Below, in pieces: positions 28,467 to 37,712 of a stretch of 64,000 bases of DNA. Source of the stretch: Akkermansia sp. (lineage in GTDB: Bacteria > Verrucomicrobiota > Verrucomicrobiia > Verrucomicrobiales > Akkermansiaceae). The position numbers and the translations under genes were made by a program. The stretch lies in assembly GCA_017555205.1 (NCBI GenBank), contig JAFZGW010000013.1:310001-374000 (forward strand). The letters are read 5' to 3'. The notes beneath the pieces are model-generated. The model saw only the letters and a list, made by a program, of their open reading frames with translations. It had not been told where the DNA came from and searched no databases. Within the stretch, counting starts at the first letter, position 1, and every line of letters begins with the position of its first letter.

Positions 28467-28766
28467 TTAGCCCATCAAGAAGAATTTTCCCCATAACCAA
28501 GTACCACCCAGCACCAACACCCACAGGCCAATATACGTCAATCCCAACACCGTCACCCGCCTACGACGCCACAAGGCAACAACGTATGCAACCCAGCTGA
28601 GCAGACTCATCAAAAACAGCACCCCACCGGCCAGCGCCCACGCACTAAACCACAATTTCTCCGCCTCAGTCTCGCTACTGCAGCCCGCAACCCACCAACT
28701 ATAGGTAAATTGGAGGAAAGAATATAAACTGCCAATTATAAGAATAATGGGAGTCAGACACTGCAT
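28467..28766 (-). CDS. Small membrane protein
   Basis: A 99-residue protein with three hydrophobic helices (about residues 5-25, 42-66 and 74-96). The second and third are joined by a basic WRRRRVTVL loop that should face the cytoplasm. No family is recognised. Its reality is supported by a well-placed promoter, TTGTCT-N17-TACAAT, that ends 8 nt before the ATG. It stands alone, upstream of lipA on the same strand but separated by its own and the lipA promoters. Confidence 0.65.
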   Translation of the reverse strand: MQCLTPIILIIGSLYSFLQFTYSWWVAGCSSETEAEKLWFSAWALAGGVLFLMSLLSWVAYVVALWRRRRVTVLGLTYIGLWVLVLGGTWLWGKFFLMG

Positions 28767-28774
28767 GATTCACT

Positions 28775-28803
28775 ATTGTACCTCACCCAGAACGATGAGA
28801 CAA
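28775..28803 (-). promoter_or_regulatory. Promoter of the small membrane protein gene
   Basis: TTGTCT (28798-28803)-N17-TACAAT (28775-28780), ending 8 nt before the ATG at 28766. Confidence 0.68.
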
Positions 28804-28869
28804 GCCTATTTTTACCTTAGTATTTCACTAGGATTTCATGACATAATCACGGAAAAGCGAAAAGAAAGT

Positions 28870-28898
28870 TCGACAAGAGGTAACAGATATGCTATTCA
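28870..28898 (+). promoter_or_regulatory. Promoter of the M16 peptidase gene
   Basis: TCGACA (28870-28875)-N17-TATTCA (28893-28898). The -10 box ends 14 nt before the ATG at 28913. Confidence 0.5.
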
Positions 28899-28912
28899 TA
28901 GGCAAGTAAAAT

Positions 28913-31900
28913 ATGAAAACGAGCACCACATCCGTCTTATTGGGGCTGGCCTTCACGGTCACGCCGACGTATGCGCAAAGCCCGGCATCGGCAGAAACCA
29001 CGCAGCAGGCAGTGGCAGAGCAGCCCGGCGCAGAGCTACAGGAGCTGATACAAGACCCTCAAATTGTCAGCGGTAAGCTGGAGAACGGCATTACCTATCT
29101 TATCCGCCCGACCAAAGAGCCGGCAGGTCGCGCAAGCGTGCGCTTATATGTTTCCACCGGCTCCCTCGATGAGCAAACGGAAACGAGCGGCATATCTCAC
29201 TTTCTGGAGCACATGGTATTCAACGGCAGCCGCAATTTCAAACGCGGCGAACTCATCCCTGCCATGCAGAAACTCGGTCTTGGTTTTGGTGGAGATGCCA
29301 ATGCGTACACTTCGCTCGAACAGACGGTGTACATGCTCGACCTGCCGAATCTGAAAGACGAAACGATTAATTTCGCCTTCACCATTATGCGAGATTTTGC
29401 TGATGGTGCCACACTGGAAGATGAGGCCATCGACCACGAGCGCGGTATCATTGTAAGCGAGCTTAAGAGCCGCGATTCGGAGAGCTACCGCGCCATGTTG
29501 GCCATGATTGAGCAGCTTACAGAGGGTGCACGTATAGCTAAGTTCATGCCAATCGGTCGTGAAGAAGTCATACGCAATGCCCCCTACGACGCTTTCCGCA
29601 AGTACTACCGGGAAAATTACATACCCGAACGCATGACCGTGATTGTGACGGGTGATTTCGCCCCCGAGACCGCCGAAGCGTGGATTCGTAAACACTTCGA
29701 GAGCATGGTGGCAGCCCCTGCTCCCACCCGCCCGGACAACGGTAAGCTCACCAACCCCGGCCCCAGCGACAGACTGATTCCCAACAAGGAGCAGGCAAAC
29801 GTGAGTATCATGGGCACGGTGTCATCCCCTTGGGTAGACGAGCCCGATACCTTCGAGCAGCGAGTGAAGGATTTCCCCCTGACCCTCGCATGCCAAATGC
29901 TCAATAACCGACTCAGCCGCATAGCCCAGCGAGCAGACGCCCCCTTCCTTTCCGCTGATGTGGAGGAAAGCGACATGTGCCGCGTGGTCGACACCTTCGG
30001 CTTCAACCTGAGCGCTCGCCCCGAGAAGTGGAAAGAAGCGCTGATGACGGTCGAAAAAGAGCTGCGCCAAGCTATTGAGTTCGGATTTGAACCTCACGAG
30101 TTCCAAGAGACGCTCTCTGCCATCGCATCAGGTATACACCACGCTACACAATCTTGGGAAACCGTACCGGCGGCATCTATGGCCGACCGCCTGGTGTCTG
30201 CCCTGAGAAGCGATACCCTGCCCACCACACCGGAGGAAGATATGCGCGTGCTGAAGGCCGGCGTGGAATACCTTTCCGCCCACCCCGATTGCTGTCGAGA
30301 GGCATTGAAAGCCGCATTCGACTACAACCGTGTAAAACTCACCATGTCGGGCGCAATCCCTGAAGGCACTGAGGCAGAGAGTCTGCGCGGCACGTTTGAA
30401 GAATCCGTTGCAACACCGGTACAAAAGCCGGAACTCAAAGCCGCAAAGCCCTTTGCGTATGAGCAAATCGGAGAGCCCGGCAGCATCGTTAAAAAAGAGT
30501 ACATTGAAGATTTGGGCGTGACAACCCTGACCCTCTCCAACGGCATACGAGTGAACCTCAAACCCGTTGACTTCAGCAAGGGTGGACTCACAGTAAGCGC
30601 AGCTATAGACGGCGGCAGCATGCACCTGCCCGTTAAGGCCGGTCTTCCTTTGGTAGTCAGCAATCTGATGAGCATGAGCGCACTGGAGGCACACGACCTC
30701 GATGAGCTTAAACGCATCATGATGGGGCACAATGTCGACCTGAACTTCGGTGTAAGTGACCGTCGTTATACAGTTTCCGGCGGCACTACCCAGAAAGACC
30801 TCGAAATGCAGTGCAAGCTCATTGTTGCCAACATTCTGCACCCCGGCTACAAACCGGAGGCACTGGCTCTTCTGCACAGCAAACTGCCTGCGTTCTACAG
30901 CCGCCTGAATACTACCCCCAACGGCGCATATACCAAGCAGTCTGCCAAAGCACTGTATGGCGATGACCCTCGCTTCAACGTTCCCACAATGGAGGAGGTA
31001 AAATCCATCACCGTTGAAGATGTGAAGAACGCTGTTCAACCCTTCCTGCAGAAGGGAGCCATCGAAGTAACACTGGTTGGCGACTTTGATTTGGAGGCAA
31101 CCCTGCCCATCATTGAGCGCACCTTCGGCGCCATGCCCGCCCGCAATACCGAGTTTACCGAGCCTACAGAAGCACAGCGCAGCATTAATATCCAGCCCTG
31201 GGGGCAGCGTAAATTCTTCCCCTACCCCACAGAGATTGACAAGACGATTGTAACTCACGTTCGTCCTGCCGGCAATGGCATGGATCGTCACCGTAATCGT
31301 CGACTCACGGTGCTCTGCTCCATCGCACGCGCCAAGCTGTTCGATGGCATCCGTGCCGAAATGGGCGAGACCTACTCTCCCAGTGTTCGCCTGGAAATCA
31401 ATCAGGAGTATGCCAATGCCGCAACTATCACAGCTGCCAGCGCCGGTGTAAAAGCAAACCGCGAAAAAGTCAGTGCGGCTATGGATTGCATCCTCACCTC
31501 GATGGGTAACGGCGACATCTCGCAGGAGGACTTCGACTGCGCCATTCGCCCCATTATTTCTTCCGCCGAAAAAGGCTTGCGCCAAAATGGGTTCTGGTGC
31601 GGTAGTCTGGCAGGTTTGCAAAGTGACCCTGAACAAATCGGGCTCATTCGCGATTTGCTGACGGATTTGCGCTCTATTACCCTCGACGAAATTAAGGCAC
31701 TGGCCAAAGAAGTATTCGGCAAAGATAACGCAAACTTCTACTTCACCATGCCGGAACAAGCGGTACCGGCAGATGCAGCCCCTGCTCAAACTGAAGTAAA
31801 AGCTGCTGAAGAAACAGCCCCGGAGCCGGCAACGGCCCCCGAAAACGGCATAGGGGCTGATATGGGCTATACCGTGCTCACTACGCTGGCTACTCTTCAG

Positions 31901-33274
31901 CAACCCGAATGGCAGGAGGTAATCGCCGCGCTCATGAAAAAATACCCCGGTGCAAAAGCCGTTGCTGTAAATGAGCTCAACGAGGAAGAACTGGCGGAAG
32001 CTCTGCGCACCGCTCAGGCTCACTACGCGGCAGTCGTACTACGCCCCGAGGAAATCAACCGAGTAACGGTCAACAACCTGCACCGCGCCGCTCGCAAAAT
32101 TGATGATGACGTGTGGGGTGACTGCATGTGGGGTATGGTAACCGGTTACAGTGCCGCCGATGCTCTGCGTATCGCGACGGACGACAAACCGCTGGTCATT
32201 AAGCGCACACTGGGAACCACCAACGTAGGGTGGCATCCTTTCGAATACAGCTACTGCATAACCGACTGGACAAACGCACCGGTTCTTGAACAAGACGGTG
32301 GCAAAGAACCCACCACCACAACCTACGGGCAAGATACCCCGGAAGGGCAAAACGGTTTGCAGAGCCTCTTTGCAGAGCGCCTGAGCAAAGGCGGTTGCCA
32401 ACTGGTTGTTTCCTCCAGTCATGCTACTCAGTTCAACTTGGAAATGCCGTTCTCGCGCGGGCTTATCTTCCCCAGCGGTAATCGCTTCTATCAGTTGAAA
32501 CAAAATGAAATGCATGAGTTCGGGCAAGCGCTCAGCCATGCCTCGCGCGGCGACACCACACTACTCGCCAAGTTGGCCGAGCAAAAAGCGGCCTCCGTCA
32601 TCGAGCCTGATGGTAAAACCCGCGTTTGGCTTGCTGCCGGCAACTGCTTGTTCGGTAATGCGCAAAACACTAACCAAAGCATGGCTATCACTGCGCTCTC
32701 GGCCTATACCTGTAATCAGGTCGTAGGCTACACCGTTCCCTCTTGGTACGGCGCAGGCGGCTGGGGTACCCTGGGTAGCTTCGTTGACATGGCGGACCAC
32801 ACAACCCTGGCAGAAGCCTGGTTCCTCAATAACCAGTTCATTCTCCACAACACGCAAAAAATCTCACCGGCGTTGTTGAAAATCAACTTCAATGGTGAGA
32901 ACCTCGACCATCAGCTCTACAGAGCCGTCTTCTCAAGTGGTGTTGATTTACGCAATCTCAACGCCCAAGACGTACTGGGGTTGGTTCATGACCGCGACGT
33001 TGTGGCCTTCTACGGCGACCCGGCTTGGAGTGCTTCCGTAGACACGGCACAAAGCCCCCGCCCGCTGGCTCTTAACTGGCAAGGTGCAAAAACTGTTACC
33101 ATAACAGCCAACAGGGATTATAAGGGACGACTCGGCATCTGGTTCCCCACCACAGCTACCGGCAAAGATGCTACCGGCTGTGATGCGCCAGACGCAGTCT
33201 TCACCAACGATTTCATCCTCTTCCCGGAAATCGAAATGAAGAAGGATGAGACCCGCACCATCAATATCAAATAA
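28913..33274 (+). CDS. Secreted M16 metallopeptidase fused to a His/Cys C-terminal domain
   Basis: A 1453-residue secreted protease. A signal peptide ends near YAQ (residue 21). The first M16 unit carries the inverted zinc motif HFLEH at residues 96-100 and the third ligand Glu176, 76 residues later, exactly as in pitrilysins. A second M16 pair (about residues 530-960) lacks HxxEH and is the usual inactive half. After an Ala/Pro/Glu-rich linker near residues 955-985 comes an extra ~470-residue region. It contains WGDCMWGMVTGYSAADALRI near 1067, a hydrophobic strand ending in SSSHAT (His1170) and another ending in AAGNCLFG (Cys1245). Those two strand-His and strand-Cys motifs resemble clan CD (C25/gingipain-like) cysteine peptidases. 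Normal M16B proteins of ~930 residues stop before this region. Confidence 0.88.
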   Translation: MKTSTTSVLLGLAFTVTPTYAQSPASAETTQQAVAEQPGAELQELIQDPQIVSGKLENGITYLIRPTKEPAGRASVRLYVSTGSLDEQTETSGISHFLEHMVFNGSRNFKRGELIPAMQKLGLGFGGDANAYTSLEQTVYMLDLPNLKDETINFAFTIMRDFADGATLEDEAIDHERGIIVSELKSRDSESYRAMLAMIEQLTEGARIAKFMPIGREEVIRNAPYDAFRKYYRENYIPERMTVIVTGDFAPETAEAWIRKHFESMVAAPAPTRPDNGKLTNPGPSDRLIPNKEQANVSIMGTVSSPWVDEPDTFEQRVKDFPLTLACQMLNNRLSRIAQRADAPFLSADVEESDMCRVVDTFGFNLSARPEKWKEALMTVEKELRQAIEFGFEPHEFQETLSAIASGIHHATQSWETVPAASMADRLVSALRSDTLPTTPEEDMRVLKAGVEYLSAHPDCCREALKAAFDYNRVKLTMSGAIPEGTEAESLRGTFEESVATPVQKPELKAAKPFAYEQIGEPGSIVKKEYIEDLGVTTLTLSNGIRVNLKPVDFSKGGLTVSAAIDGGSMHLPVKAGLPLVVSNLMSMSALEAHDLDELKRIMMGHNVDLNFGVSDRRYTVSGGTTQKDLEMQCKLIVANILHPGYKPEALALLHSKLPAFYSRLNTTPNGAYTKQSAKALYGDDPRFNVPTMEEVKSITVEDVKNAVQPFLQKGAIEVTLVGDFDLEATLPIIERTFGAMPARNTEFTEPTEAQRSINIQPWGQRKFFPYPTEIDKTIVTHVRPAGNGMDRHRNRRLTVLCSIARAKLFDGIRAEMGETYSPSVRLEINQEYANAATITAASAGVKANREKVSAAMDCILTSMGNGDISQEDFDCAIRPIISSAEKGLRQNGFWCGSLAGLQSDPEQIGLIRDLLTDLRSITLDEIKALAKEVFGKDNANFYFTMPEQAVPADAAPAQTEVKAAEETAPEPATAPENGIGADMGYTVLTTLATLQQPEWQEVIAALMKKYPGAKAVAVNELNEEELAEALRTAQAHYAAVVLRPEEINRVTVNNLHRAARKIDDDVWGDCMWGMVTGYSAADALRIATDDKPLVIKRTLGTTNVGWHPFEYSYCITDWTNAPVLEQDGGKEPTTTTYGQDTPEGQNGLQSLFAERLSKGGCQLVVSSSHATQFNLEMPFSRGLIFPSGNRFYQLKQNEMHEFGQALSHASRGDTTLLAKLAEQKAASVIEPDGKTRVWLAAGNCLFGNAQNTNQSMAITALSAYTCNQVVGYTVPSWYGAGGWGTLGSFVDMADHTTLAEAWFLNNQFILHNTQKISPALLKINFNGENLDHQLYRAVFSSGVDLRNLNAQDVLGLVHDRDVVAFYGDPAWSASVDTAQSPRPLALNWQGAKTVTITANRDYKGRLGIWFPTTATGKDATGCDAPDAVFTNDFILFPEIEMKKDETRTINIK

Positions 33275-33293
33275 ACACCGCGTACCTTAACTT

Positions 33294-33334
33294 AAAAAAA
33301 CTCGTCGACAGCACATATCTGTCGGCGAGTTTTT
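33294..33334. terminator. Bidirectional terminator between the M16 and BASS genes
   Basis: An 11-bp stem with one G-T or mismatch position (33301-33311 with 33319-33329) is flanked by seven A on the left and five T on the right, so it can end transcripts from both convergent genes. Confidence 0.9.
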
Positions 33335-33356
33335 CTTTTGGGGCAAATTTCGGATT

Positions 33357-34310
33357 TTATTTGGCGCGGAACCTATCGTAAAGCGAGAACAGGGCTGCTA
33401 TCAGAGTACCTGAGATAGAGTGCCACACGCAGGAGATGGCTGCGGCCAGCGCAGCCTCCGGCAGCAGGGGGAAATGCCGAACGGCCAACACCGTTGCCAA
33501 GCCGGCATTCTGCATGCCGACTTCGATGGAAAGAGTGCGGCACTTAGCTTGGTTCATAGAAACGGCGCGCCCGGTGAAAAATCCCAGCACATAGCCTAAA
33601 CCATTGTGCAAGAAAATACACAGGAAGATGAGAGCACCGCTCTCGAAAAACTTGCTACCGTGAGAAGCAGTAACGCCGCCAACGATGCAAGCCAAGCCCA
33701 ACACAGCAAGCCCCGGCATCAGGCGGCAGACGGTCGCATACCCGGCGCGCTTACCGAAGAGGTAATTGCTTAATGTACCGACACCTACCGGTAACAGCGT
33801 CACCAGTAATATACTACGAAACAATCCCGCTGCATCAACCGCAATACTCTCCCCCATCAGCCACAACACCAGCACCGGAGTCACAAAAGGAGCCAAAAGG
33901 GTGGATACCGTTGTCATACCGACCGAAAAAGCCACATCCCCCTTGCAAAGCAAGCTCATAATGTTGCTGGACACCCCGCCCGGGCTACAACCTACCAGAA
34001 TTAAACCGGCCGCAATTCCCTTCGGCAAATTGAAAAAATGAACCAAAGAGAATGCTATCAAAGGCATAATGGTATACTGGGCGAGAGCACCGACCAAAAT
34101 ATCAGCCGGGCGCTGCGCCAAAATACGGAAATCCGCCGTGGTGAGAGTCATCCCCATACTGAGCATGATTCCCCCCAATATGCAGGTCTGAACATCCCCC
34201 CGAACCCACTCAAACATTCCGGGAAACACAAATGTAAGAGCAGCTACCGCAATGATAAACGGCGCTGTCCATGTAGAGAGCCAAGCAGATAAAGCAAGAA
34301 GAAAGCGCAT
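33357..34310 (-). CDS. Bile acid:sodium symporter (BASS) family protein
   Basis: A 317-residue inner membrane protein with nine to ten helices. The motif GLILVGCSPGGVSSNIMSLLCKGDVAFSV-like region (Gly-Cys-x-Pro-Gly-Gly, near residue 108) is the hallmark of the SBF/BASS family of sodium-coupled transporters, which carry bile acids, pyruvate, pantoate or other organic anions. The substrate is not evident. The start codon stands only 10 nt from the hairpin of the menC terminator and no independent promoter was recognised, so expression may depend on read-through from menC. Confidence 0.88.
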   Translation of the reverse strand: MRFLLALSAWLSTWTAPFIIAVAALTFVFPGMFEWVRGDVQTCILGGIMLSMGMTLTTADFRILAQRPADILVGALAQYTIMPLIAFSLVHFFNLPKGIAAGLILVGCSPGGVSSNIMSLLCKGDVAFSVGMTTVSTLLAPFVTPVLVLWLMGESIAVDAAGLFRSILLVTLLPVGVGTLSNYLFGKRAGYATVCRLMPGLAVLGLACIVGGVTASHGSKFFESGALIFLCIFLHNGLGYVLGFFTGRAVSMNQAKCRTLSIEVGMQNAGLATVLAVRHFPLLPEAALAAAISCVWHSISGTLIAALFSLYDRFRAK

Positions 34311-34354
34311 AAAACAAAAAAAGTTACGATAGATTCGAAAATCTATCGTAACTT
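34311..34354 (-). terminator. menC terminator, placed against the BASS start codon
   Basis: A perfect 15-bp stem (34321-34335 with 34340-34354) with a 4-nt loop. On the minus strand a run of T follows directly and leads into the ATG of the BASS gene at 34310. Confidence 0.88.
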
Positions 34355-34370
34355 ACAAGCTGTTTTCTTT

Positions 34371-35312
34371 TTACAGTTTCTTCCAAGGCAACGCCTGAAG
34401 AAGAGCATCGAAACCAAGGCCGGTACCGGCAGGAGCGCGGAATTCGGGGGTCACATCTGTACCCAATACCTCGGAGAAAGCGTTCGGACGGTATACATGC
34501 TGAGTGACCAAGCCGCAAAGCGGAACTTCTTCAGCGGGCTTACCGGTGTAGAATACTGCGGCATTGTATGCAGCCCAGCACTGACCAAGGGGATGGTCAA
34601 GGTAGGTGGTGAACACGGGCAAGCCGCTGGTGCTGTGGTGGCGTGCCGGTTTTACCAAGCGCATCATAGGCGTGCTGGTGCGAGCCGGAATCGAGCTTTC
34701 CTGCATGGGAGTATCGTACCCCAGGGGCATGCCGGCATCCTGCAAAGTCTGCCATGTCTCTACATCATAGTAGCAAGGGTCCTCCACAAAGTCAATTCGG
34801 GCTTTCATAGCATCAGAAAGCATATCCCAGAACTTCAGAGCAGCATCCAAAGAAAGAGTGCAGTTGAAATCAACTCGCCACTTCCAATCGGGAACCATCG
34901 AGGCAAGGTTGGTCAGGCGCTCCACAGTAGCTGCCAATTTAGGCACCACCTTAATCTTGCCCACACGGAAGCCGCGCTGGTGCAGATTATACACCTGAGA
35001 GGGAGTGGCACTCACGGTGAGAGTAGCGTGGCTACGGGGAATGGTAAGCCCCTCGAACAGGCTCACCCCCTTAGCGCGGGCCTCACCGTCCAACTCAATA
35101 CACTTAAGAGCTCGCTCGCCAAGGCGCAGAGGAGTACCATCGCGAAGCGCGTCCAACTCGTATTCAAGCGGGGAATCTCCCAGCTCAGGCCAAGACTGAA
35201 GGCAAGCATAACCGCCGTTATCACCGCGCAGAAGCACGCCTTCACGCGGCTGAGCGGCAGCACGAGCGCTCAGAGCGCCCACGGGATAAAGTGTGTAAGG
35301 AGTGTAGTGCAT
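34371..35312 (-). CDS. menC: Enolase-superfamily protein, probable o-succinylbenzoate synthase
   Basis: A 313-residue protein of the enolase superfamily. The barrel residues can be followed: the Lys pair as GKIKVV, the metal ligands as VDFNC (Asp), FVEDPC (Glu) and LGYDTP (Asp), and the second lysine in RLVKPAR. These fit o-succinylbenzoate synthase of menaquinone synthesis, or another dehydratase/racemase of the group. No other men genes are nearby, which lowers certainty. A GTGACA-N17-TAAACT promoter ends 5 nt before the ATG. AAAGGAG in the spacer resembles a ribosome site but would precede the transcript start. Confidence 0.7.
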   Translation of the reverse strand: MHYTPYTLYPVGALSARAAAQPREGVLLRGDNGGYACLQSWPELGDSPLEYELDALRDGTPLRLGERALKCIELDGEARAKGVSLFEGLTIPRSHATLTVSATPSQVYNLHQRGFRVGKIKVVPKLAATVERLTNLASMVPDWKWRVDFNCTLSLDAALKFWDMLSDAMKARIDFVEDPCYYDVETWQTLQDAGMPLGYDTPMQESSIPARTSTPMMRLVKPARHHSTSGLPVFTTYLDHPLGQCWAAYNAAVFYTGKPAEEVPLCGLVTQHVYRPNAFSEVLGTDVTPEFRAPAGTGLGFDALLQALPWKKL

Positions 35313-35317
35313 GCCGA

Positions 35318-35346
35318 AGTTTACTCCTTTTAGCGCCTTTTGTCAC
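35318..35346 (-). promoter_or_regulatory. Promoter of the menC-like gene
   Basis: GTGACA (35341-35346)-N17-TAAACT (35318-35323), ending 5 nt before the ATG at 35312. Confidence 0.58.
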
Positions 35347-35423
35347 GCTCAATCTGCGCATGCTATCATTTTTCAACGACATCTCGTTAAAAGAGGATAA
35401 AAAAACAGCGCAGAGGGCTCAAA

Positions 35424-36269
35424 TTACTGCTGCTCCTTGAGTTTTTCCTGAATACCGCGCAAGAATACGCGCTCAAGAGAATTGCGCGCCGGCGCGGCTG
35501 CTATAAAAGCATCGCCGGCGAGCTCACGCAGTTGCTGCAACAATTCAGGCGAGGGGTTACGCAAGGTTATTTCCGTGCGGGTGTTGTCGCGTGTGAGCTC
35601 TTCCATCGAGCCCTCCGCAATCATGACACCACGGTACAGTATACCCACGCGGTCACAGATTTCCTGAACTTGCTCCAGCAAGTGCGAGCAAAGAAAAACG
35701 GTCATTCCTTGCTCTTTAAGATTCAATATAATATCCCGAATAGCACGAGAACCGATAGGATCCACACCGGCCGTCGGTTCATCGAGTACTAATAAGCGTG
35801 GGCGTTGCACCATTGCCTGCGCCAGCCCCACGCGCTGCAACATTCCTTTAGAATAGCCACCCAAGCGGCGATGCGCAGCATCCGTCAACCCGACCAACTC
35901 CAGCATCTCCTGAGTGCGATTGCGCAACTCTGCACCGCGCAGCCCACAAAGACGACCGTAGAAGCGCACAGTTTCCTCGCCGGTAAGAAACTTGTAAAAA
36001 TAAGGATTTTCGGGCAAGAAACCGATTTCGCTACGATTAGCGGCCGAAGTAGCCGGTCGGCCGAATACGCGGCATGAGCCGGTATCCGGCGCGAGCAGGC
36101 CGACAAGAGCCTTCATGATAGTGCTCTTACCTGAGCCGTTGGGGCCAATGAGCCCATAAACGCCGCCCTGTGGTATGCTCAGGCTGACACCTTTAACAGC
36201 ATACACACCACCCTTCCCCCAATGGCCGGGGAAAGTTTTGTGGATTTCTTCAATCTCGACGGCGTTCAT
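35424..36269 (-). CDS. ABC transporter ATP-binding protein
   Basis: A 281-residue nucleotide-binding subunit. Walker A GPNGSGKST is at residues 42-50, the signature region reads YSKGMLQRVGLAQAM, and Walker B is LLVLDEPTAGVDP, a form typical of ABC-2 type exporters. No permease gene lies beside it, so the membrane partner must be elsewhere. It starts 18 nt after the M20 peptidase stop codon and is probably read from the same promoter. About 110 nt without a clear feature separate it from the menC-like gene. Confidence 0.9.
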   Translation of the reverse strand: MNAVEIEEIHKTFPGHWGKGGVYAVKGVSLSIPQGGVYGLIGPNGSGKSTIMKALVGLLAPDTGSCRVFGRPATSAANRSEIGFLPENPYFYKFLTGEETVRFYGRLCGLRGAELRNRTQEMLELVGLTDAAHRRLGGYSKGMLQRVGLAQAMVQRPRLLVLDEPTAGVDPIGSRAIRDIILNLKEQGMTVFLCSHLLEQVQEICDRVGILYRGVMIAEGSMEELTRDNTRTEITLRNPSPELLQQLRELAGDAFIAAAPARNSLERVFLRGIQEKLKEQQ

Positions 36270-36287
36270 GAGCGCTGGCAGTCGTAA

Positions 36288-37628
36288 TTACTCAGCAGCA
36301 GCCATCAGGCGCAGCAGATTTTCAGCCATGACGATGCCCTTCTCAAAAATCTCAACCCGCATATTCTCATTGGGTGAGTGAATACGAGCATCGGGCAGGT
36401 CCATACCAAGGAAAATGGCATCCTTGCCCAACACCTTGCTAACCTCGGCAATGATGGGAATGGAACCACCCTCGCGCACCAGCACAGGGGGATTGCCGAA
36501 AGTCATCTCAAGAGCCTGCTGAGCAGCCTTGCCCCATGCGGAGTGCGGGTCACTCAGGTAAGCCTCGCCGCCATGCTGGCGGGTGAACTTCATGCGTACA
36601 CTGGGGGGGCACACCTTGCGGAAGTGAGCTTCAACTTTGTCAAGAATATCCTCGGGGTCCTGACCGGGCACCAGACGGCAGCTCATCTTGGCAATAGCCT
36701 TGGTGGGAATAACGGTCTTTGAGCCTTCGCCCTCATAACCGCCAGAGATACCGTTGAGCTCAAAAGTCGGACGAGCATACACGCACTCAGCGCCGCTGTA
36801 ACCGGTTTCGGTTCGCAACTCAGGCACACCGGTAAGCTCGGCAAGCTCAGAATTGCTCATACCGGGCACGCGGCGCCAACTGTCGCGCTCCCAGTCAGCG
36901 ATATCGCTCACGCCGTCATAGAAGCCCTCTACCGTCACATGATTATCAGCATCATGGGTGGAAGCCACCATCTCACACAGGGTGGTAATGGGATTAGCAA
37001 CTGCACCACCGAACACCCCTGAGTGCAAATCCATGGCGGGTGCGCTCACCTCGAGTTCAAAGCAACACAGCCCCTTCAAGCCGTATGAAAGAGAGGGGAC
37101 ATCGGGCGCAGCCATACCGGTGTCGCTCACCACAATCACATCACATCCCAGCAACTCTTTAGCCTGGGGCTGCTGCATGAACTTAAACAAACTTGTGCTA
37201 CCGCGCTCCTCCTCCCCCTCAAGCAAGAAAATCACATTAAGAGGCAATGCTCCATCTTTGCGAATAATTTCTTCAACGCCCAGAATGTGAGCCATAATTT
37301 CCCCCTTGTCATCGGAGGCCCCGCGAGCATATACGCGCCCCTCACGAATTTCAGGCTTAAAGGGGTCGCTATGCCACTCATCAATCGGGTCAACAGGCAT
37401 CACATCGTAGTGACCATATATCAACACCGTAGGTTTACCCTCCAACTTCGGGCTATGAGCCACCACGATGGGGTGGATATCAGTCATGTGCTTCACTGCA
37501 TCGAACCCCAGGGAGCTGAGTTTCGTTACCAAAAAATCTGCACAGCGCTCTACCTCGGGAGCATATTCAGCAACGGCGGATACACTGGGAATACTCAAAA
37601 AAGCAAAAAGATCATCAAGCTTGCTCAT
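36288..37628 (-). CDS. M20 family dipeptidase
   Basis: A 446-residue zinc peptidase of the ArgE/DapE/ACY1/CPG2 group. The metal-site motifs are visible: YGHYDVMPVD (His and Asp near residues 73-80), ARGASDDKG (bridging Asp) and EGEEERGS (catalytic and metal Glu). The length and the internal lid domain fit the cytosolic dipeptidase branch that cleaves dipeptides. The start at 37628 (MSKLDD) is fixed by a TTGCCT-N17-TACAAT promoter 7 nt upstream, rather than a start at 37637. It is followed by the ABC ATPase gene. Confidence 0.92.
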   Translation of the reverse strand: MSKLDDLFAFLSIPSVSAVAEYAPEVERCADFLVTKLSSLGFDAVKHMTDIHPIVVAHSPKLEGKPTVLIYGHYDVMPVDPIDEWHSDPFKPEIREGRVYARGASDDKGEIMAHILGVEEIIRKDGALPLNVIFLLEGEEERGSTSLFKFMQQPQAKELLGCDVIVVSDTGMAAPDVPSLSYGLKGLCCFELEVSAPAMDLHSGVFGGAVANPITTLCEMVASTHDADNHVTVEGFYDGVSDIADWERDSWRRVPGMSNSELAELTGVPELRTETGYSGAECVYARPTFELNGISGGYEGEGSKTVIPTKAIAKMSCRLVPGQDPEDILDKVEAHFRKVCPPSVRMKFTRQHGGEAYLSDPHSAWGKAAQQALEMTFGNPPVLVREGGSIPIIAEVSKVLGKDAIFLGMDLPDARIHSPNENMRVEIFEKGIVMAENLLRLMAAAE

Positions 37629-37635
37629 GCCGCAC

Positions 37636-37664
37636 ATTGTACATCAGTACCCGCGCACAGGCAA
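37636..37664 (-). promoter_or_regulatory. Promoter of the M20 peptidase/ABC operon
   Basis: TTGCCT (37659-37664)-N17-TACAAT (37636-37641), ending 7 nt before the ATG at 37628. Confidence 0.7.
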
Positions 37665-37712
37665 GCACAAAGCCGATTCCGGCGGTGAATATGGCGTAAT
37701 TTCCGGAACCGC

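Noticed and set aside
30128..32023. A 631-residue open frame on the minus strand, inside the M16 protease gene
   Set aside because: It lies fully antisense to a gene with clear domains, has no recognisable domain, and has the unusual composition of a shadow frame.
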